Translations under genes and position numbers: made by a program
Notes under the pieces: model-generated
What the model was told of the DNA's origin: nothing
What the model saw: only the letters and a program-made list of their open reading frames with translations
The model's database searches: none
Assembly (NCBI GenBank): GCA_905478925.1
Contig: CAJQKQ010000067.1
Location: 1-37,660 of the forward strand
DNA from: an uncultured Verrucomicrobiales bacterium
GTDB lineage: Bacteria > Verrucomicrobiota > Verrucomicrobiia > Verrucomicrobiales > Akkermansiaceae
Reading direction: 5' to 3'
DNA: 37,660 bases
Part shown: one piece after another, positions 15,527 through 24,591 of the stretch
How the letters are laid out: the number at the start of each line of letters is the position of its first letter
How positions within the stretch are numbered: the first letter of the stretch is position 1

Positions 15527-16594
15527 CTAGCTCCGATCCAATTCGGCGAAAATGAGCGTGCCGCCCGCGGTCTGCAAGGTCGTCACAACCACCGCATCGA
15601 CCGTACTGCCGATCTGCTCGAACGCCTGGTTGACCACGATCATGGTTCCGTCCGGCAAGTAGCCGACAGCCTGGTGATCATCTTTTCCTGGCCTCACAAG
15701 GGCAACCCTCAGCCTCTCGCCGACGCCAATGGCAGGGCGCAGCGCGAGGTCGAGGTCGTTGAGGTTCAGCACGGCGATACCCTGCAGTCGCGCGATCTTC
15801 GAAAGGCTGTCCTCCAGCGTGAGCAGCCGCGCGCTGAAATACTTCGCGGTCTCAATAAGGCGGGCATGCAGCGTCTGTGCGTCGGCGGTGGCTCTGCCCT
15901 CATAGAGCGATATCTGGATTTCCGGGGAGCTTTGCATCTTCTCGAGGTTTTCAAGTCCTCGCTGGGCCCGCTGCCGGATCCCGTTCTCGCCTTCGCTCGC
16001 AAGGGTCTGGATTTCCTCAAGGACGTACTGTGCGACAATGAGCCGCCCGCTGATGAACCCGGAGGAAAGCAATCCTACGATACGCCCGTCCATCACGGTC
16101 TCCGCATCCAGCACAATGGGCTGGCCGGAGCTCGCGTCCTGGCGGAAACGGACATAGGGGATGATGAAGGCGAAATCGTCCCTGGTGCTCCTCAGAGCGA
16201 GAACCGTGCCGAGAAACCCGAGGCTGGCAAACAGCGTAACATCCAAGGCCAGCCGTAGAAAGTTGACGAGGGTATCGCCGGCGGCGGCGCTGTCCACGCG
16301 GTCGTGGAAAGCGAGTTCCAGGAGCGCGGAGATCTGCACGCGCGTCAGCAGCCAGGCACAGAAAAGCCCGACACCGAGGCCGAATGTCGCGGTGGAAAAT
16401 CCGCGCAGGGTGAAACCCTCCATCAGTCTCTCGATCCCGATGAAAACGATACCGATCGTCAGCCCGATCAGCAGACCCGTGGTGACCGACATCTCGACCG
16501 GCGTACCCCGGGTGCTCAGAGCGATCGCAACCCCGGCAGCCTGGCAAACAAGCAGATAGACGAGGCGGGCGATGTTTACGGAGGAGCGGTGCAT
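15527..16594 (-). CDS. YacL-like PIN and TRAM domain membrane protein
   Basis: A 355-residue protein. The N-terminal part has four membrane segments (about 7-24, 33-51, 63-83, 110-130). A PIN domain follows (about 150-275), with LDAETVMDGRIVGLL holding the first acidic residues, EEIQTLA, and LNLNDLDLALRP near its end. A C-terminal TRAM domain begins at about 300 (KDDHQAVGYLPDGTMIVV). This is the arrangement of Bacillus YacL, a predicted membrane-anchored ribonuclease whose substrate is not established. I prefer the ATG at 16594; the frame from 16627 adds 11 residues. Confidence 0.8.
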   Translation of the reverse strand: MHRSSVNIARLVYLLVCQAAGVAIALSTRGTPVEMSVTTGLLIGLTIGIVFIGIERLMEGFTLRGFSTATFGLGVGLFCAWLLTRVQISALLELAFHDRVDSAAAGDTLVNFLRLALDVTLFASLGFLGTVLALRSTRDDFAFIIPYVRFRQDASSGQPIVLDAETVMDGRIVGLLSSGFISGRLIVAQYVLEEIQTLASEGENGIRQRAQRGLENLEKMQSSPEIQISLYEGRATADAQTLHARLIETAKYFSARLLTLEDSLSKIARLQGIAVLNLNDLDLALRPAIGVGERLRVALVRPGKDDHQAVGYLPDGTMIVVNQAFEQIGSTVDAVVVTTLQTAGGTLIFAELDRS

Positions 16595-16684
16595 TCGTAT
16601 GACAGGATGCTCACAACCTACGTCCACTCCTTCAAGCTGAAACGGTGGTCATTGGTGGCTATTGCGCGGCTCCGCGCAGATCGT

Positions 16685-16939
16685 TCACTGCTGCTCGTCA
16701 GCGGTCATCTTGATGTCCGTGAGGGCAGCAATGAAATCCTCCAGGATCTCTTCAGGTACCATGATGGTGTCGCGGTTGCCGCTCACATCCTCGGTGATTT
16801 TCACCACCATCCCTCGTGAGTTCTGCTTAAGATCCAGGAAGAAGGTCTTCCGGTCAGAGAGAATTTTTTCCGTATGCAAAAGGTCAGTATCCACTTTAAT
16901 TCCTAGGTGTTGTTCGCTCCAAGCATTGGCCGTGGACAT
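16685..16939 (-). CDS. PUR-alpha-like nucleic-acid-binding protein (DUF3276 type)
   Basis: An 84-residue protein dominated by one PUR domain: DRKTFFLDLKQNSRGMVVKITE then RDTIMVPEEILEDFIAAL. Bacterial PUR proteins of this type bind single-stranded DNA or RNA and form dimers; they are found in Bacteroidetes, spirochaetes and Verrucomicrobia. The start is only 31 bases from the divergent Dus start, so the two genes share a very short promoter region. Its target is unknown. Confidence 0.8.
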   Translation of the reverse strand: MSTANAWSEQHLGIKVDTDLLHTEKILSDRKTFFLDLKQNSRGMVVKITEDVSGNRDTIMVPEEILEDFIAALTDIKMTADEQQ

Positions 16940-16969
16940 TGATTGTCAAACCATTTCCTTATTCAGCGG

Positions 16970-18028
16970 ATGCGCAACCTCCTCCCGACAAACAGACCTG
17001 CACTCGTTCTCGCGCCGATGCAGGACGTGACCGACCTACCCTTCATGAGGGTGCTCGGCAGGCGGAGTATGCCCGATTGGTTTGTCACGGAATACTTCCG
17101 CGTCCACCCGGATTCGCGGATAAATAAGTATATTCTCCGCTCTATCTGCGAAAACGAAACAGGCCGCCCGGTCTTCGCACAGATGATAGGTCACGACATC
17201 CCGAACCTGGTGCGCACCGCCAGGCAACTCGCGGAGTATCCCATCGCCGGGATCGACCTGAATCTCGGCTGCCCCGCACCCGTCGTCTGCCGCAAGGACG
17301 CGGGCGGCGGCCTGCTGAGATCACCGGAGAAAATCCACGAAATCCTCGGTGCCCTACGCGATGCGATCCCCGGTCATTTCACCGTGAAGACGCGCCTCGG
17401 CTACCACTCCCCTGAGGAATTCGCCGGTCTGCTAGAGGTTTTCCGCAGCCATGCCATCGACGGCCTCACCATCCACGGGCGCACCGTGATGGATCGCTAC
17501 AAGACCCCAGTTCGTCCCGATTACGTAAAACTCGCCGTGGAGACCATGCCCTGCCCCGTCATCGCGAACGGCAACGTGGTCGATCCCGCCACCGCCCTCG
17601 CTTTCCACGGGAAATCCGGTGCCGCCGGCCTGATGATCGGCCGCGGCGCGATCCGCAACCCCTGGCTGTTTGGCCAGATCTCAGCCGGATTCACCGGAAC
17701 GCAACCATACATTCCCACTCTCCGCGACCTGCTCGAATACATCATGGAGCTTTCCGAAGAACTCGCCCGCGAACACCCGGATTTCAATCCGCTCCTCCAC
17801 ATCCAGCGGATGAAGAAAACCCTCATCTACATCTGCGATGGCATCGACCCCACATTCGAGCACGCGATCCGCCGCATGAAAACTCCGGCGGAATTCGACC
17901 AACTCTGCCACGAGCACCTCGACCGGCCTGATCCGCTGCCTGTCATGCCACCCTCGGAATCCCGCATATTCTGCGGCTTCAGCGAGTTATTGATGGAGGC
18001 CGATAAGCCTGCACCAGGGAGGGACTGA
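16970..18028 (+). CDS. tRNA-dihydrouridine synthase
   Basis: A 352-residue flavoenzyme that reduces uridines in tRNA using FMN and NADPH. The FMN-barrel landmarks are LAPMQDVTDLPF near the N-terminus, QMIGHD, the IDLNLGCPAPVVCRKDAGGGLL segment with the conserved GCP cysteine, KTRLGYH, TIHGRTVMDRYK, IANGNVVDP, and MIGRGAIRNPWLF binding the phosphate. The ATG at 16970 was preferred to an upstream TTG at 16943. It is divergent from the PUR-domain gene. The Dus subfamily (A, B or C) is not decided. Confidence 0.9.
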   Translation: MRNLLPTNRPALVLAPMQDVTDLPFMRVLGRRSMPDWFVTEYFRVHPDSRINKYILRSICENETGRPVFAQMIGHDIPNLVRTARQLAEYPIAGIDLNLGCPAPVVCRKDAGGGLLRSPEKIHEILGALRDAIPGHFTVKTRLGYHSPEEFAGLLEVFRSHAIDGLTIHGRTVMDRYKTPVRPDYVKLAVETMPCPVIANGNVVDPATALAFHGKSGAAGLMIGRGAIRNPWLFGQISAGFTGTQPYIPTLRDLLEYIMELSEELAREHPDFNPLLHIQRMKKTLIYICDGIDPTFEHAIRRMKTPAEFDQLCHEHLDRPDPLPVMPPSESRIFCGFSELLMEADKPAPGRD

Positions 18029-18178
18029 CGCCGATCCGCCCCAACCCTCGGATTCGCAGAAGCCCGGAACGGAACCCTCCGTCATCCCGGCCTGTGTTGC
18101 TTTGCGCGAGCTATGCCCCCTTTCCACAAACCGATCCAAACTCACTAGAGGATAGCGAGTGGGGCAGACCGGCGTCAG
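18025..18178. repeat. long inverted repeat after the dus gene
   Basis: CTGACGCCGATCCGCCCC (18025-18042) and GGGGCAGACCGGCGTCAG (18161-18178) are inverted copies with two mismatches. The first arm overlaps the dus stop codon. An inner hairpin, CTCACTA/TAGCGAG, lies near 18141-18159. The 316-base gap 18029-18344 also contains an AT-rich promoter-like stretch (18260-18285) ahead of the pseudopilin operon, and no gene. Confidence 0.7.
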
Positions 18179-18344
18179 CCCCTCCACACACAGATTTCCA
18201 TAGCGACGGGGCGCGGTTCCGTGGCTATGTGACAATATCTCCACCAAAATTCTGTGATCATTTTCTCATTTATATATTTACTTAGTCGTACCACCTGAAA
18301 TGCTGGAGTGTTCTTCGGCGCATTACGCCTATCCATATCCATCG

Positions 18345-19010
18345 ATGCAAACCACAGCTTGCAATCTAATCGCGAGAGATCGCCGCGCTTCCGCCTTCAG
18401 CCTGATAGAGCTGCTGACGGTGATCGCGATCATCGGAGTGCTGCTGATCGTGGCGGTGCCGATTTTCTCTAACTCCTCGAACAACGCTCGTCAGGCATCG
18501 AGGGAAATCATCAAGGCGCACCTCCAGCAAGCGCGCGCCCACACAATCGCCTCGGGAAACGCCACCGCCCTTGCAATCCCCGTGCTTGCTTCCGACAGCC
18601 AGCTCGGGGCGCGCTCGATTTCCCTGTTCGAGGTGGAGCTCGATGGTGCCGACTACATCCCGCTCAAGGACGCCAACGGCAACGAGCGCATGATCCAGCG
18701 CTGGGAGATACTTCCGGGGAACTTCCATTTCCTATCCGGCGGGCAGGTATCATCAACCAAGCCGACCATTGTCGATTCAGCAAACACCATGCCGACGAAT
18801 TTCAAGGGCAAGGCACTCAGCTGCCATATCATTGTATTCGCACCGAACGGGCAGATCGTCCGCCCCTCCACCGAGATCATCATCGCCACCGCACAAGCCG
18901 TGGCCAAGGGGGGAGCGCTCACCCTGACGCAAAAGACCGAAGGCCAGCCAGTATTCGATTTGCTCCAGGTGAACCGCCTCACCGGACGAACCCGTTTCAT
19001 AGAGCCCTGA
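18345..19010 (+). CDS. GspH-like pseudopilin, Verru_Chthon cassette protein D type
   Basis: A 221-residue type IV prepilin-like protein. The ATG at 18345 leaves a short leader (about 17 residues) before the cleavage site A/FSLIELLTVIAIIGVLL. The position before Phe is Ala rather than Gly, and Glu5 is present. A globular domain follows. It is the first gene of five that overlap at their ends; the order small, small, medium, very large matches the GspH-I-J-K minor pseudopilins. It would be cleaved by a prepilin peptidase, not present in the window, and assembled at the inner membrane. Letter assignment follows the Verru_Chthon families from memory. Confidence 0.75.
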   Translation: MQTTACNLIARDRRASAFSLIELLTVIAIIGVLLIVAVPIFSNSSNNARQASREIIKAHLQQARAHTIASGNATALAIPVLASDSQLGARSISLFEVELDGADYIPLKDANGNERMIQRWEILPGNFHFLSGGQVSSTKPTIVDSANTMPTNFKGKALSCHIIVFAPNGQIVRPSTEIIIATAQAVAKGGALTLTQKTEGQPVFDLLQVNRLTGRTRFIEP

Positions 19011-19540
19011 TGAAAACGCTAACTAACAGCCATGCGCAGCGCGGGATGACCCTGATGGAGGTTGTCATCGCCATCGGTGTCGTCGCTTTCGTGATCCCGC
19101 TGATCCTCGCCGCCACCGGCTCCGCGGGGAATTCCCGACGCAACGCGGAAGCCGACACCCGTTCCGTGTGGCTTGCCCGGGAAGTGCAGCAGCAAGTCCT
19201 TTCGAAATGGGCGGATCCCGTACGGGAATCGGCGATCACGAACGCCCTCACCTTCCCGACATTTTCAAGCGAGGCAGAGCCGGTGGTACTGGCTTTCGAT
19301 ACCCAGGGAAATTTCCTTTCCGAAGGCGATGCCCAGGACATCAGCGCGCCCAGTAAAATCCCCAAAGCTGCCTACCTAGTTACGGTGTATGGGGAGGCGT
19401 ATAATCCCCCTGGCGGCGGCGGTGCAGCGGATCTGTTTTCGCTTCTCCACATCCGCGTCTGGAACCCTGCAAAGTCCTCGCCCGCCAGCCGCTCATCATA
19501 CCAGTATAAACTCATCACAACGCGCCAAGGAACCCTATGA
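19010..19540 (+). CDS. GspI-like pseudopilin, Verru_Chthon cassette protein B type
   Basis: A 176-residue prepilin-like protein whose start codon overlaps the previous stop by one base (TGATG). The cleavage site is RG/MTLMEVVIAIGVVAF with Glu5, then a helix continuing through RRNAEADTRSVWLAREVQQQVLSKW. The pattern of methionine at +1, a long charged helix and a short C-terminal sheet domain fits the GspI class. Tight coupling indicates equal expression with its neighbours and probably a shared complex at the tip of a pseudopilus. Confidence 0.75.
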   Translation: MKTLTNSHAQRGMTLMEVVIAIGVVAFVIPLILAATGSAGNSRRNAEADTRSVWLAREVQQQVLSKWADPVRESAITNALTFPTFSSEAEPVVLAFDTQGNFLSEGDAQDISAPSKIPKAAYLVTVYGEAYNPPGGGGAADLFSLLHIRVWNPAKSSPASRSSYQYKLITTRQGTL

Positions 19541-20322
19541 AAGCCTCCGTCCTGTCGTCTTCCATTCGGCGTTCAATGTTGAGCGTTCGATGTTCGATGT
19601 TCGCCAGAGGCTTCACCATGATCGAGTTACTTGTCGCCATGGCCATCACCTCGATCCTCATGATTGCTCTGTTCTCCCTTGTTGGCCAATCAACCGCCAG
19701 CTTCACCCAGACCCAGCGCGCGGTGAACACACTTTCGCAGGCTCGTGCGTTCATCCAGTTCTTCGACCGCGAGCTTTCCACCCGCCTGCCCTCCACTCCG
19801 CTAATCCATGAAACGAGAGCCGGCGGCGGCGTCAGTGCGGCGGAGAGGATCGCATTCGTTCGCGCCATTTCCCCAGACGAGGAAAACGACGATAATCCCG
19901 GCGACCTGCACACCTCCTATTACTACGTGGACTACTCGGTGGATATGGCGAATGCGGAATCACCGAAGCTTTTCCGTGGTATCCTCGGTGCCTCCGAGAC
20001 CCAGGCGCTGATCAGTGACAGCACGAGCACCCCGCCTTTCCCGCCCGCAGATCCCACAACGGACGAAGCTATCGTCCCCAACGTCATCGGCTTTGAGGCC
20101 AGGCCGAAATATTACGCAGGCGATCCCGCCAAGGCCGAGGACTGGACAGAAACATCACCCGAGCCCGCATCACTCATCGAGCTAACCATCACCTTCATCG
20201 ACGATTCCTCGGCGCAGCGCTTCCGTACCCGGGCCGAGTGGGATCGCCTTGCGACCTCGCCCCGCGATTCCGAGAAACAGCTCATCCGCACCTTCACTCG
20301 CTCCATAGCCATCGCGAAATGA
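19537..20322 (+). CDS. GspJ-like pseudopilin, Verru_Chthon cassette protein C type
   Basis: A 261-residue prepilin-like protein starting in the ATGA overlap with the previous stop. It has an unusually long basic leader (about 25 residues, serine- and arginine-rich) before RG/FTMIELLVAMAITSILMI with Glu5. The body contains the GspJ-like helix RAFIQFFDRELSTRL and ends with a beta-rich domain and RTFTRSIAIAK. The length and the FxxDxELS helix fit GspJ. An internal ATG at 19576 or 19597 could give a shorter leader. Confidence 0.75.
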   Translation: MKASVLSSSIRRSMLSVRCSMFARGFTMIELLVAMAITSILMIALFSLVGQSTASFTQTQRAVNTLSQARAFIQFFDRELSTRLPSTPLIHETRAGGGVSAAERIAFVRAISPDEENDDNPGDLHTSYYYVDYSVDMANAESPKLFRGILGASETQALISDSTSTPPFPPADPTTDEAIVPNVIGFEARPKYYAGDPAKAEDWTETSPEPASLIELTITFIDDSSAQRFRTRAEWDRLATSPRDSEKQLIRTFTRSIAIAK

Positions 20323-23180
20323 CCAAGGTCTCCAGATTCCCGACTAACGGCTTCGCCCTGCCGATGACGATCATCGCCATCGCCGGGCTGACCCTGCTGC
20401 TCATCGGCCTGATGACCGTGCTCACCCTCGAGCGCAAGACCGCCCGCTCCTATTCCGATGCCGCCCGCGCCGACCTCGCCGTGGAATCCGGTCTCGCAGT
20501 CACCATTGGACAAATTACGAACTTCTTGAACCGCCCAGATGTAACCGGAGCTGCATTTGCAACTTGGGCCTACCATCCGGGTGGAGAAACTACCCCAGGA
20601 ACCCTTCTTGCACTTACCGCCGGAAGGCCAGAGTTTGATGACGGGACTACTGCAGGTAACCCTTTTCTAACAGAGGATAACACCGAGTGGATGGGCACAA
20701 GTGGTGGAGATCCAGACAAGCTTTTAGCAGATTTTCTAGCAGGCAGCGAAGAGGTGTTCGATTTCAATGCGAATAACGCACTTGGAGCAATGAACGGTGC
20801 TTGCCTTGCTCGATGGCAGGATTTTTCGACCGATTCCAAAGGCCGGAAAATGCGCTTCGCCGTTTGGGTCGATGACGAAAGCTCACGCCTTGATGTCACT
20901 CAGATTGGAACCCTAGTTCGTGAGGACGGAAACAGCCCTGCCGAAATTCCTTTCTTCGAAGTAGGGAAACTAGAGGATGATGATACGGCAGATCAAGAAT
21001 TCTGGCTCACCGGAGATTCGGCCAGGGTATCTTTGGGTAACACGGAATTCCCGAAGGAACTGTCAGGCGGAGCCACCTCGTTTAGCCGTGGCTATGATGT
21101 CCTCGCATACACACCTAGCTATGCCGAAGCGGGTGCTTCAGAGGAAAATGGCTACCCCTTGCCCCTCAGAGGTAGTCTCAAACGAAACTTGAACTGGAGC
21201 GGCCATCTTACTTCAGGCTCCGTGGACGAACGCGTTGAACGGTTGAGCGAATGGATGGCCAACGGGGCAGAAGGCTTTTTCAACAAACGGAACCTTAATT
21301 TCTGGCCAGAAGGTAAAAGCACAGCAGAGCCTGATTACCAGATTCCTTCCTCGGCAAATCCCTTCTCTTCTGATTTGCGTAGAGAGCAGTTCCGCACGAT
21401 CTCCGCCTCGCTAATCGATTACCTTGACCCGGACAACGTCCCCACCCAGCCAGCTTCCCTTGCCGGCTTGAACTATGGCAACCCGGATCCTGGCGCCTCT
21501 CCCGTCTTTCTCATGAGAGATGTTCCTAGGCCGGGCTTCTTTGGTGCTGACCGCACGATCCGTATCAATGAAGTTCAGATCGTTTGGAATTCCCAGGGAG
21601 CACCAGACAATTTCAAAGCCAACAACACCGTCAAACGAACCAGCCTCGCAGGTGAGCTTTATCGCTACGAAATCCCAGTGACCTACCGCTTCGAATTGTG
21701 GAATATGGACGGAAATGAGATTCCCGCGGCAAGTTACGAGATTCGTTCCACTTATATTCAGCAAATTCAAGGATCCGCCTTTGGCGCGGTTGGTGCAGAG
21801 CCGATCCCGGAGGAAGCGGAGCTGGTTCTCCCCTTGAACTCCGGTAACCCCATCGCGTTCGCACCAAATGAGATCAAGGTCTTTAATATCACCCGCACCT
21901 ACGTGCGTGACAGTAGCGAAGACCGGGGCACTACCTGGGACAGTTTCAGATCAAGCGATTACAATAAGCAACCGGATGGTCACCAGCGCCAAGCTCACGT
22001 TTTACTGAATGCCGGAACCGGCGAATGGCTTCACGCAACGGGTTATTTGCAAATGAGCGAAGCTCCTACGGACGGTGTCGTCTCAGTTGGCCTCGGGAAC
22101 AAAGGCGCCTCAAAAGGAAATCAACTCAACGACCCGCGGATGACTCCATTGAGGATGTATGACAAAGATAGTGGGCTTCACTTTCACGAAGCGGATCGAG
22201 ACTGGTCTGGCAACAAACCCGGCAAAATGAATTCTGTGAACAACAGTCTCAACGGCTACAACTATCAGGACTTCAATTTCTGGTTGGACAGGCCGTATCT
22301 GCAATCGATAAACAAGCCCTTGCAAGGCATAACCCGTGTTGAAAATCGGCCGATGCGTTCACCGGCTGAGCTAGGCCGTATTTTTGATCCCTCATGGACC
22401 CATCCAGCCGGGCGAGGGACTGCAAATCAACCTTTCAACCAAGGAGTTTTGTCGCCCTTCAGAGGAGGTGGCACACTGGCAATCGGCCAACGCTCGAAAG
22501 CCACCATGAGCGGCACGACAGAGGCCGATCATCTAAATGCCAAACCATGGAACATCATGGATATTTTTGCTACTGAAGGGGATGGTAGCAGCGTGACCAG
22601 TGACGAGTTTGGCAGCCTGGAATGGCGGGGAAGGGTCAATCTGAATTGTCAGAAAAGCTTCGACCTGTCCTCCGGGACAAACAGCAATCATGAGCTGATC
22701 ATGGAGCTTCCCAGCCTCCGGCTGGGCGAAGCGATCCGCCCTACCGAATTCAAATTCAACGCCGTGGCAGAAGAACTAAAAGGCCGCCTCACGAATGGGT
22801 GGAAGCGTCCAGACGGAAAAATCATCACCACTTGGAAAGATACAATGCCTTTGTATTCTCCCGGTCAACTCAGCGAGCTGGAGAGTTGGAATGAAACCAC
22901 TTCTTTTCATCCTTCGGAAAGCCGTTCAACCGGCGAGCTCGATCTCTTGAACCGCTCCGACGCCGCTCGGGAAGAGGCCATGATGCGAACGGCAAATCTC
23001 GTTACAACCCGCAGCCATTGCTACCGCGTTGTAGCGGCAGGCGAAGTCCTCGCGCCCAATGGGAAAGTCCTCGGCCGCCGGATGCTGGAAAAGGTCATTT
23101 TCTTCAATTGCACTTGGGATGCAACTACCGGCGAATTGGAATCCGTGAAACCTGAAACACTGTATGTGCGATCATTGTAA
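20319..23180 (+). CDS. giant GspK-like pseudopilin, Verru_Chthon cassette protein A type
   Basis: A 953-residue protein starting in an ATGA overlap. After a short leader comes NG/FALPMTIIAIAGLTLLLIG, a prepilin-like helix without Glu5, as in GspK. It is followed by RADLAVESGLAVTIGQI and a very large extracytoplasmic region about three times the size of GspK. DSRL-like ESSRLDVTQIG (about residue 190) and ISASLIDYLDPDN (about residue 365) recall the GspK pattern. From about 20520 to 22900 the base composition is less GC-rich than the flanking genes, suggesting a variable or foreign exposed domain. It overlaps the fifth gene by 17 bases. Confidence 0.75.
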   Translation: MTKVSRFPTNGFALPMTIIAIAGLTLLLIGLMTVLTLERKTARSYSDAARADLAVESGLAVTIGQITNFLNRPDVTGAAFATWAYHPGGETTPGTLLALTAGRPEFDDGTTAGNPFLTEDNTEWMGTSGGDPDKLLADFLAGSEEVFDFNANNALGAMNGACLARWQDFSTDSKGRKMRFAVWVDDESSRLDVTQIGTLVREDGNSPAEIPFFEVGKLEDDDTADQEFWLTGDSARVSLGNTEFPKELSGGATSFSRGYDVLAYTPSYAEAGASEENGYPLPLRGSLKRNLNWSGHLTSGSVDERVERLSEWMANGAEGFFNKRNLNFWPEGKSTAEPDYQIPSSANPFSSDLRREQFRTISASLIDYLDPDNVPTQPASLAGLNYGNPDPGASPVFLMRDVPRPGFFGADRTIRINEVQIVWNSQGAPDNFKANNTVKRTSLAGELYRYEIPVTYRFELWNMDGNEIPAASYEIRSTYIQQIQGSAFGAVGAEPIPEEAELVLPLNSGNPIAFAPNEIKVFNITRTYVRDSSEDRGTTWDSFRSSDYNKQPDGHQRQAHVLLNAGTGEWLHATGYLQMSEAPTDGVVSVGLGNKGASKGNQLNDPRMTPLRMYDKDSGLHFHEADRDWSGNKPGKMNSVNNSLNGYNYQDFNFWLDRPYLQSINKPLQGITRVENRPMRSPAELGRIFDPSWTHPAGRGTANQPFNQGVLSPFRGGGTLAIGQRSKATMSGTTEADHLNAKPWNIMDIFATEGDGSSVTSDEFGSLEWRGRVNLNCQKSFDLSSGTNSNHELIMELPSLRLGEAIRPTEFKFNAVAEELKGRLTNGWKRPDGKIITTWKDTMPLYSPGQLSELESWNETTSFHPSESRSTGELDLLNRSDAAREEAMMRTANLVTTRSHCYRVVAAGEVLAPNGKVLGRRMLEKVIFFNCTWDATTGELESVKPETLYVRSL

Positions 23181-24546
23181 AAAAGCCATCTTCTCAATCC
23201 TGCTGATTATTTTCATCGGCACACAATCTCTTCCGGCTGCCTCTCTCAGATGGGTGCATCTTGGTACGATGGACGCCGGATTGGTAAGTATGGCGATTGA
23301 CGGAAAAATAGCCTATCGAAAAATGCCGCCCGGGAGAGCCACACCCTGGGGTAATGTCTCATCAGGTCTTCACCGTTTCCAGATAGGGTCAGAGAATCAT
23401 CCGGGATCCACCTTTGAGTTGGAGATCACTGAAAAGCAGAAGATCACCATCGTAAGCGTTTCGGATAAAAACGGCGACCTCCAAAGCCGTACCTTTGGCG
23501 TGGATGCGCCCAAAGGAGAAATTTTTGTCCTCAATGTGCTGCCCGGTACCATGATGAGTTTGCCGAAAACCAAGCAGAAGGTCATTTTTGGAAAAGGCTT
23601 CTGGCTACCTGAAAATAAGGCAAAAACCACCGTCTCATTAGTCGATAGTGAAGGGTTTCACGGAGAAGTGGATTTCTCCCGCATGGACGATGCCCCACGG
23701 GGCTCCTATCTTGCCATTCTTAGTAGAGCCGATGACGGCAAACCCAACCTGGCGATTCTTCGGAACCGCGATGCGCTCTTTGAGATGAGTGACGGATCCA
23801 TCGAAATCCCCAATGAATTGGTAGCGGGCATCAGAATTATTTCCGAAGGAAATGTTGTACGTGCGGGCAGCTTCGATCCCTCAGTGGTTAAATGGGAGCA
23901 AGTGGATAGTCAGATTTTTTGGCTCAACCTGACGATTGGTCGCGATCCATGCAGATTGGAAATTAGAGGATTCCCTGCCATGCGGCGCATGCCTTCAGGG
24001 CGCGGCTCAGGTTTTGTGAAATGGCCTGCGGGAGATTGGGATACGGATGTTGTGGTCGAGCGCACCAATGAGAAAATTGCCACTGAAAAGTTCTCACTTT
24101 CTGCCATGGCCAGTCTCGGGCTTATCAGCTCCGGTGGCGGGAAATATCCTCACCGCTTGCTCACCTTGGAAGGGCGATCTCGTGAAGAAAGCGAGTCAGC
24201 CGCAAAATCACAACTTCGGTTCGTTAATGCCCTTCCCGATGGAGTTGTGAGATCCGTAGTACAATACGATCCGAAGCCAGTAACAATCACATTGGAACCA
24301 GGAGAAACCGGTGACATACTCCCTCTCGAGAAAGGTGGCTTTCCCGGAGCGACGCTCGATTTCACTCTAGGTGCTACGAAGAACCAAATGATCGGCAATA
24401 TTCCCCTTATGCGCTCCCTGCCGCCGGGAGATTGGGTGGTGGTCATTCACCTAGATCAGGAATCGTTTTCCAAACCCGTCCTCACCTGGGTGGAAATGGA
24501 CAAAGGTACAATTCGATTTCCCGCCACCCCGGGAAGTGACGAATGA
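23164..24546 (+). CDS. exported repeat protein, fifth gene of the pseudopilin operon
   Basis: A 460-residue exported protein I cannot assign. It has a signal peptide (about 1-25, IFSILLIIFIGTQSLPAAS). Three related segments seem to recur: LRWVHLGTMDAGLVSMAIDG (about 28), FWLNLTIGRDPCRLEIRG (about 257) and LRFVNALPDGVVRSVV (about 350), each followed by a Gly/Pro-rich turn and a sheet-like stretch. This recalls DUF4397-type beta-sandwich repeats, but only weakly. The start lies 17 bases inside the previous gene, so it is co-translated with the giant pseudopilin and is probably its partner. It is absent from the four-gene cassette as I remember it. Confidence 0.65.
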   Translation: MCDHCKKAIFSILLIIFIGTQSLPAASLRWVHLGTMDAGLVSMAIDGKIAYRKMPPGRATPWGNVSSGLHRFQIGSENHPGSTFELEITEKQKITIVSVSDKNGDLQSRTFGVDAPKGEIFVLNVLPGTMMSLPKTKQKVIFGKGFWLPENKAKTTVSLVDSEGFHGEVDFSRMDDAPRGSYLAILSRADDGKPNLAILRNRDALFEMSDGSIEIPNELVAGIRIISEGNVVRAGSFDPSVVKWEQVDSQIFWLNLTIGRDPCRLEIRGFPAMRRMPSGRGSGFVKWPAGDWDTDVVVERTNEKIATEKFSLSAMASLGLISSGGGKYPHRLLTLEGRSREESESAAKSQLRFVNALPDGVVRSVVQYDPKPVTITLEPGETGDILPLEKGGFPGATLDFTLGATKNQMIGNIPLMRSLPPGDWVVVIHLDQESFSKPVLTWVEMDKGTIRFPATPGSDE

Positions 24547-24591
24547 GGGCGCTGAAATCCTTGGCCTGATCCGCGAAAAAAATTCAGATAT

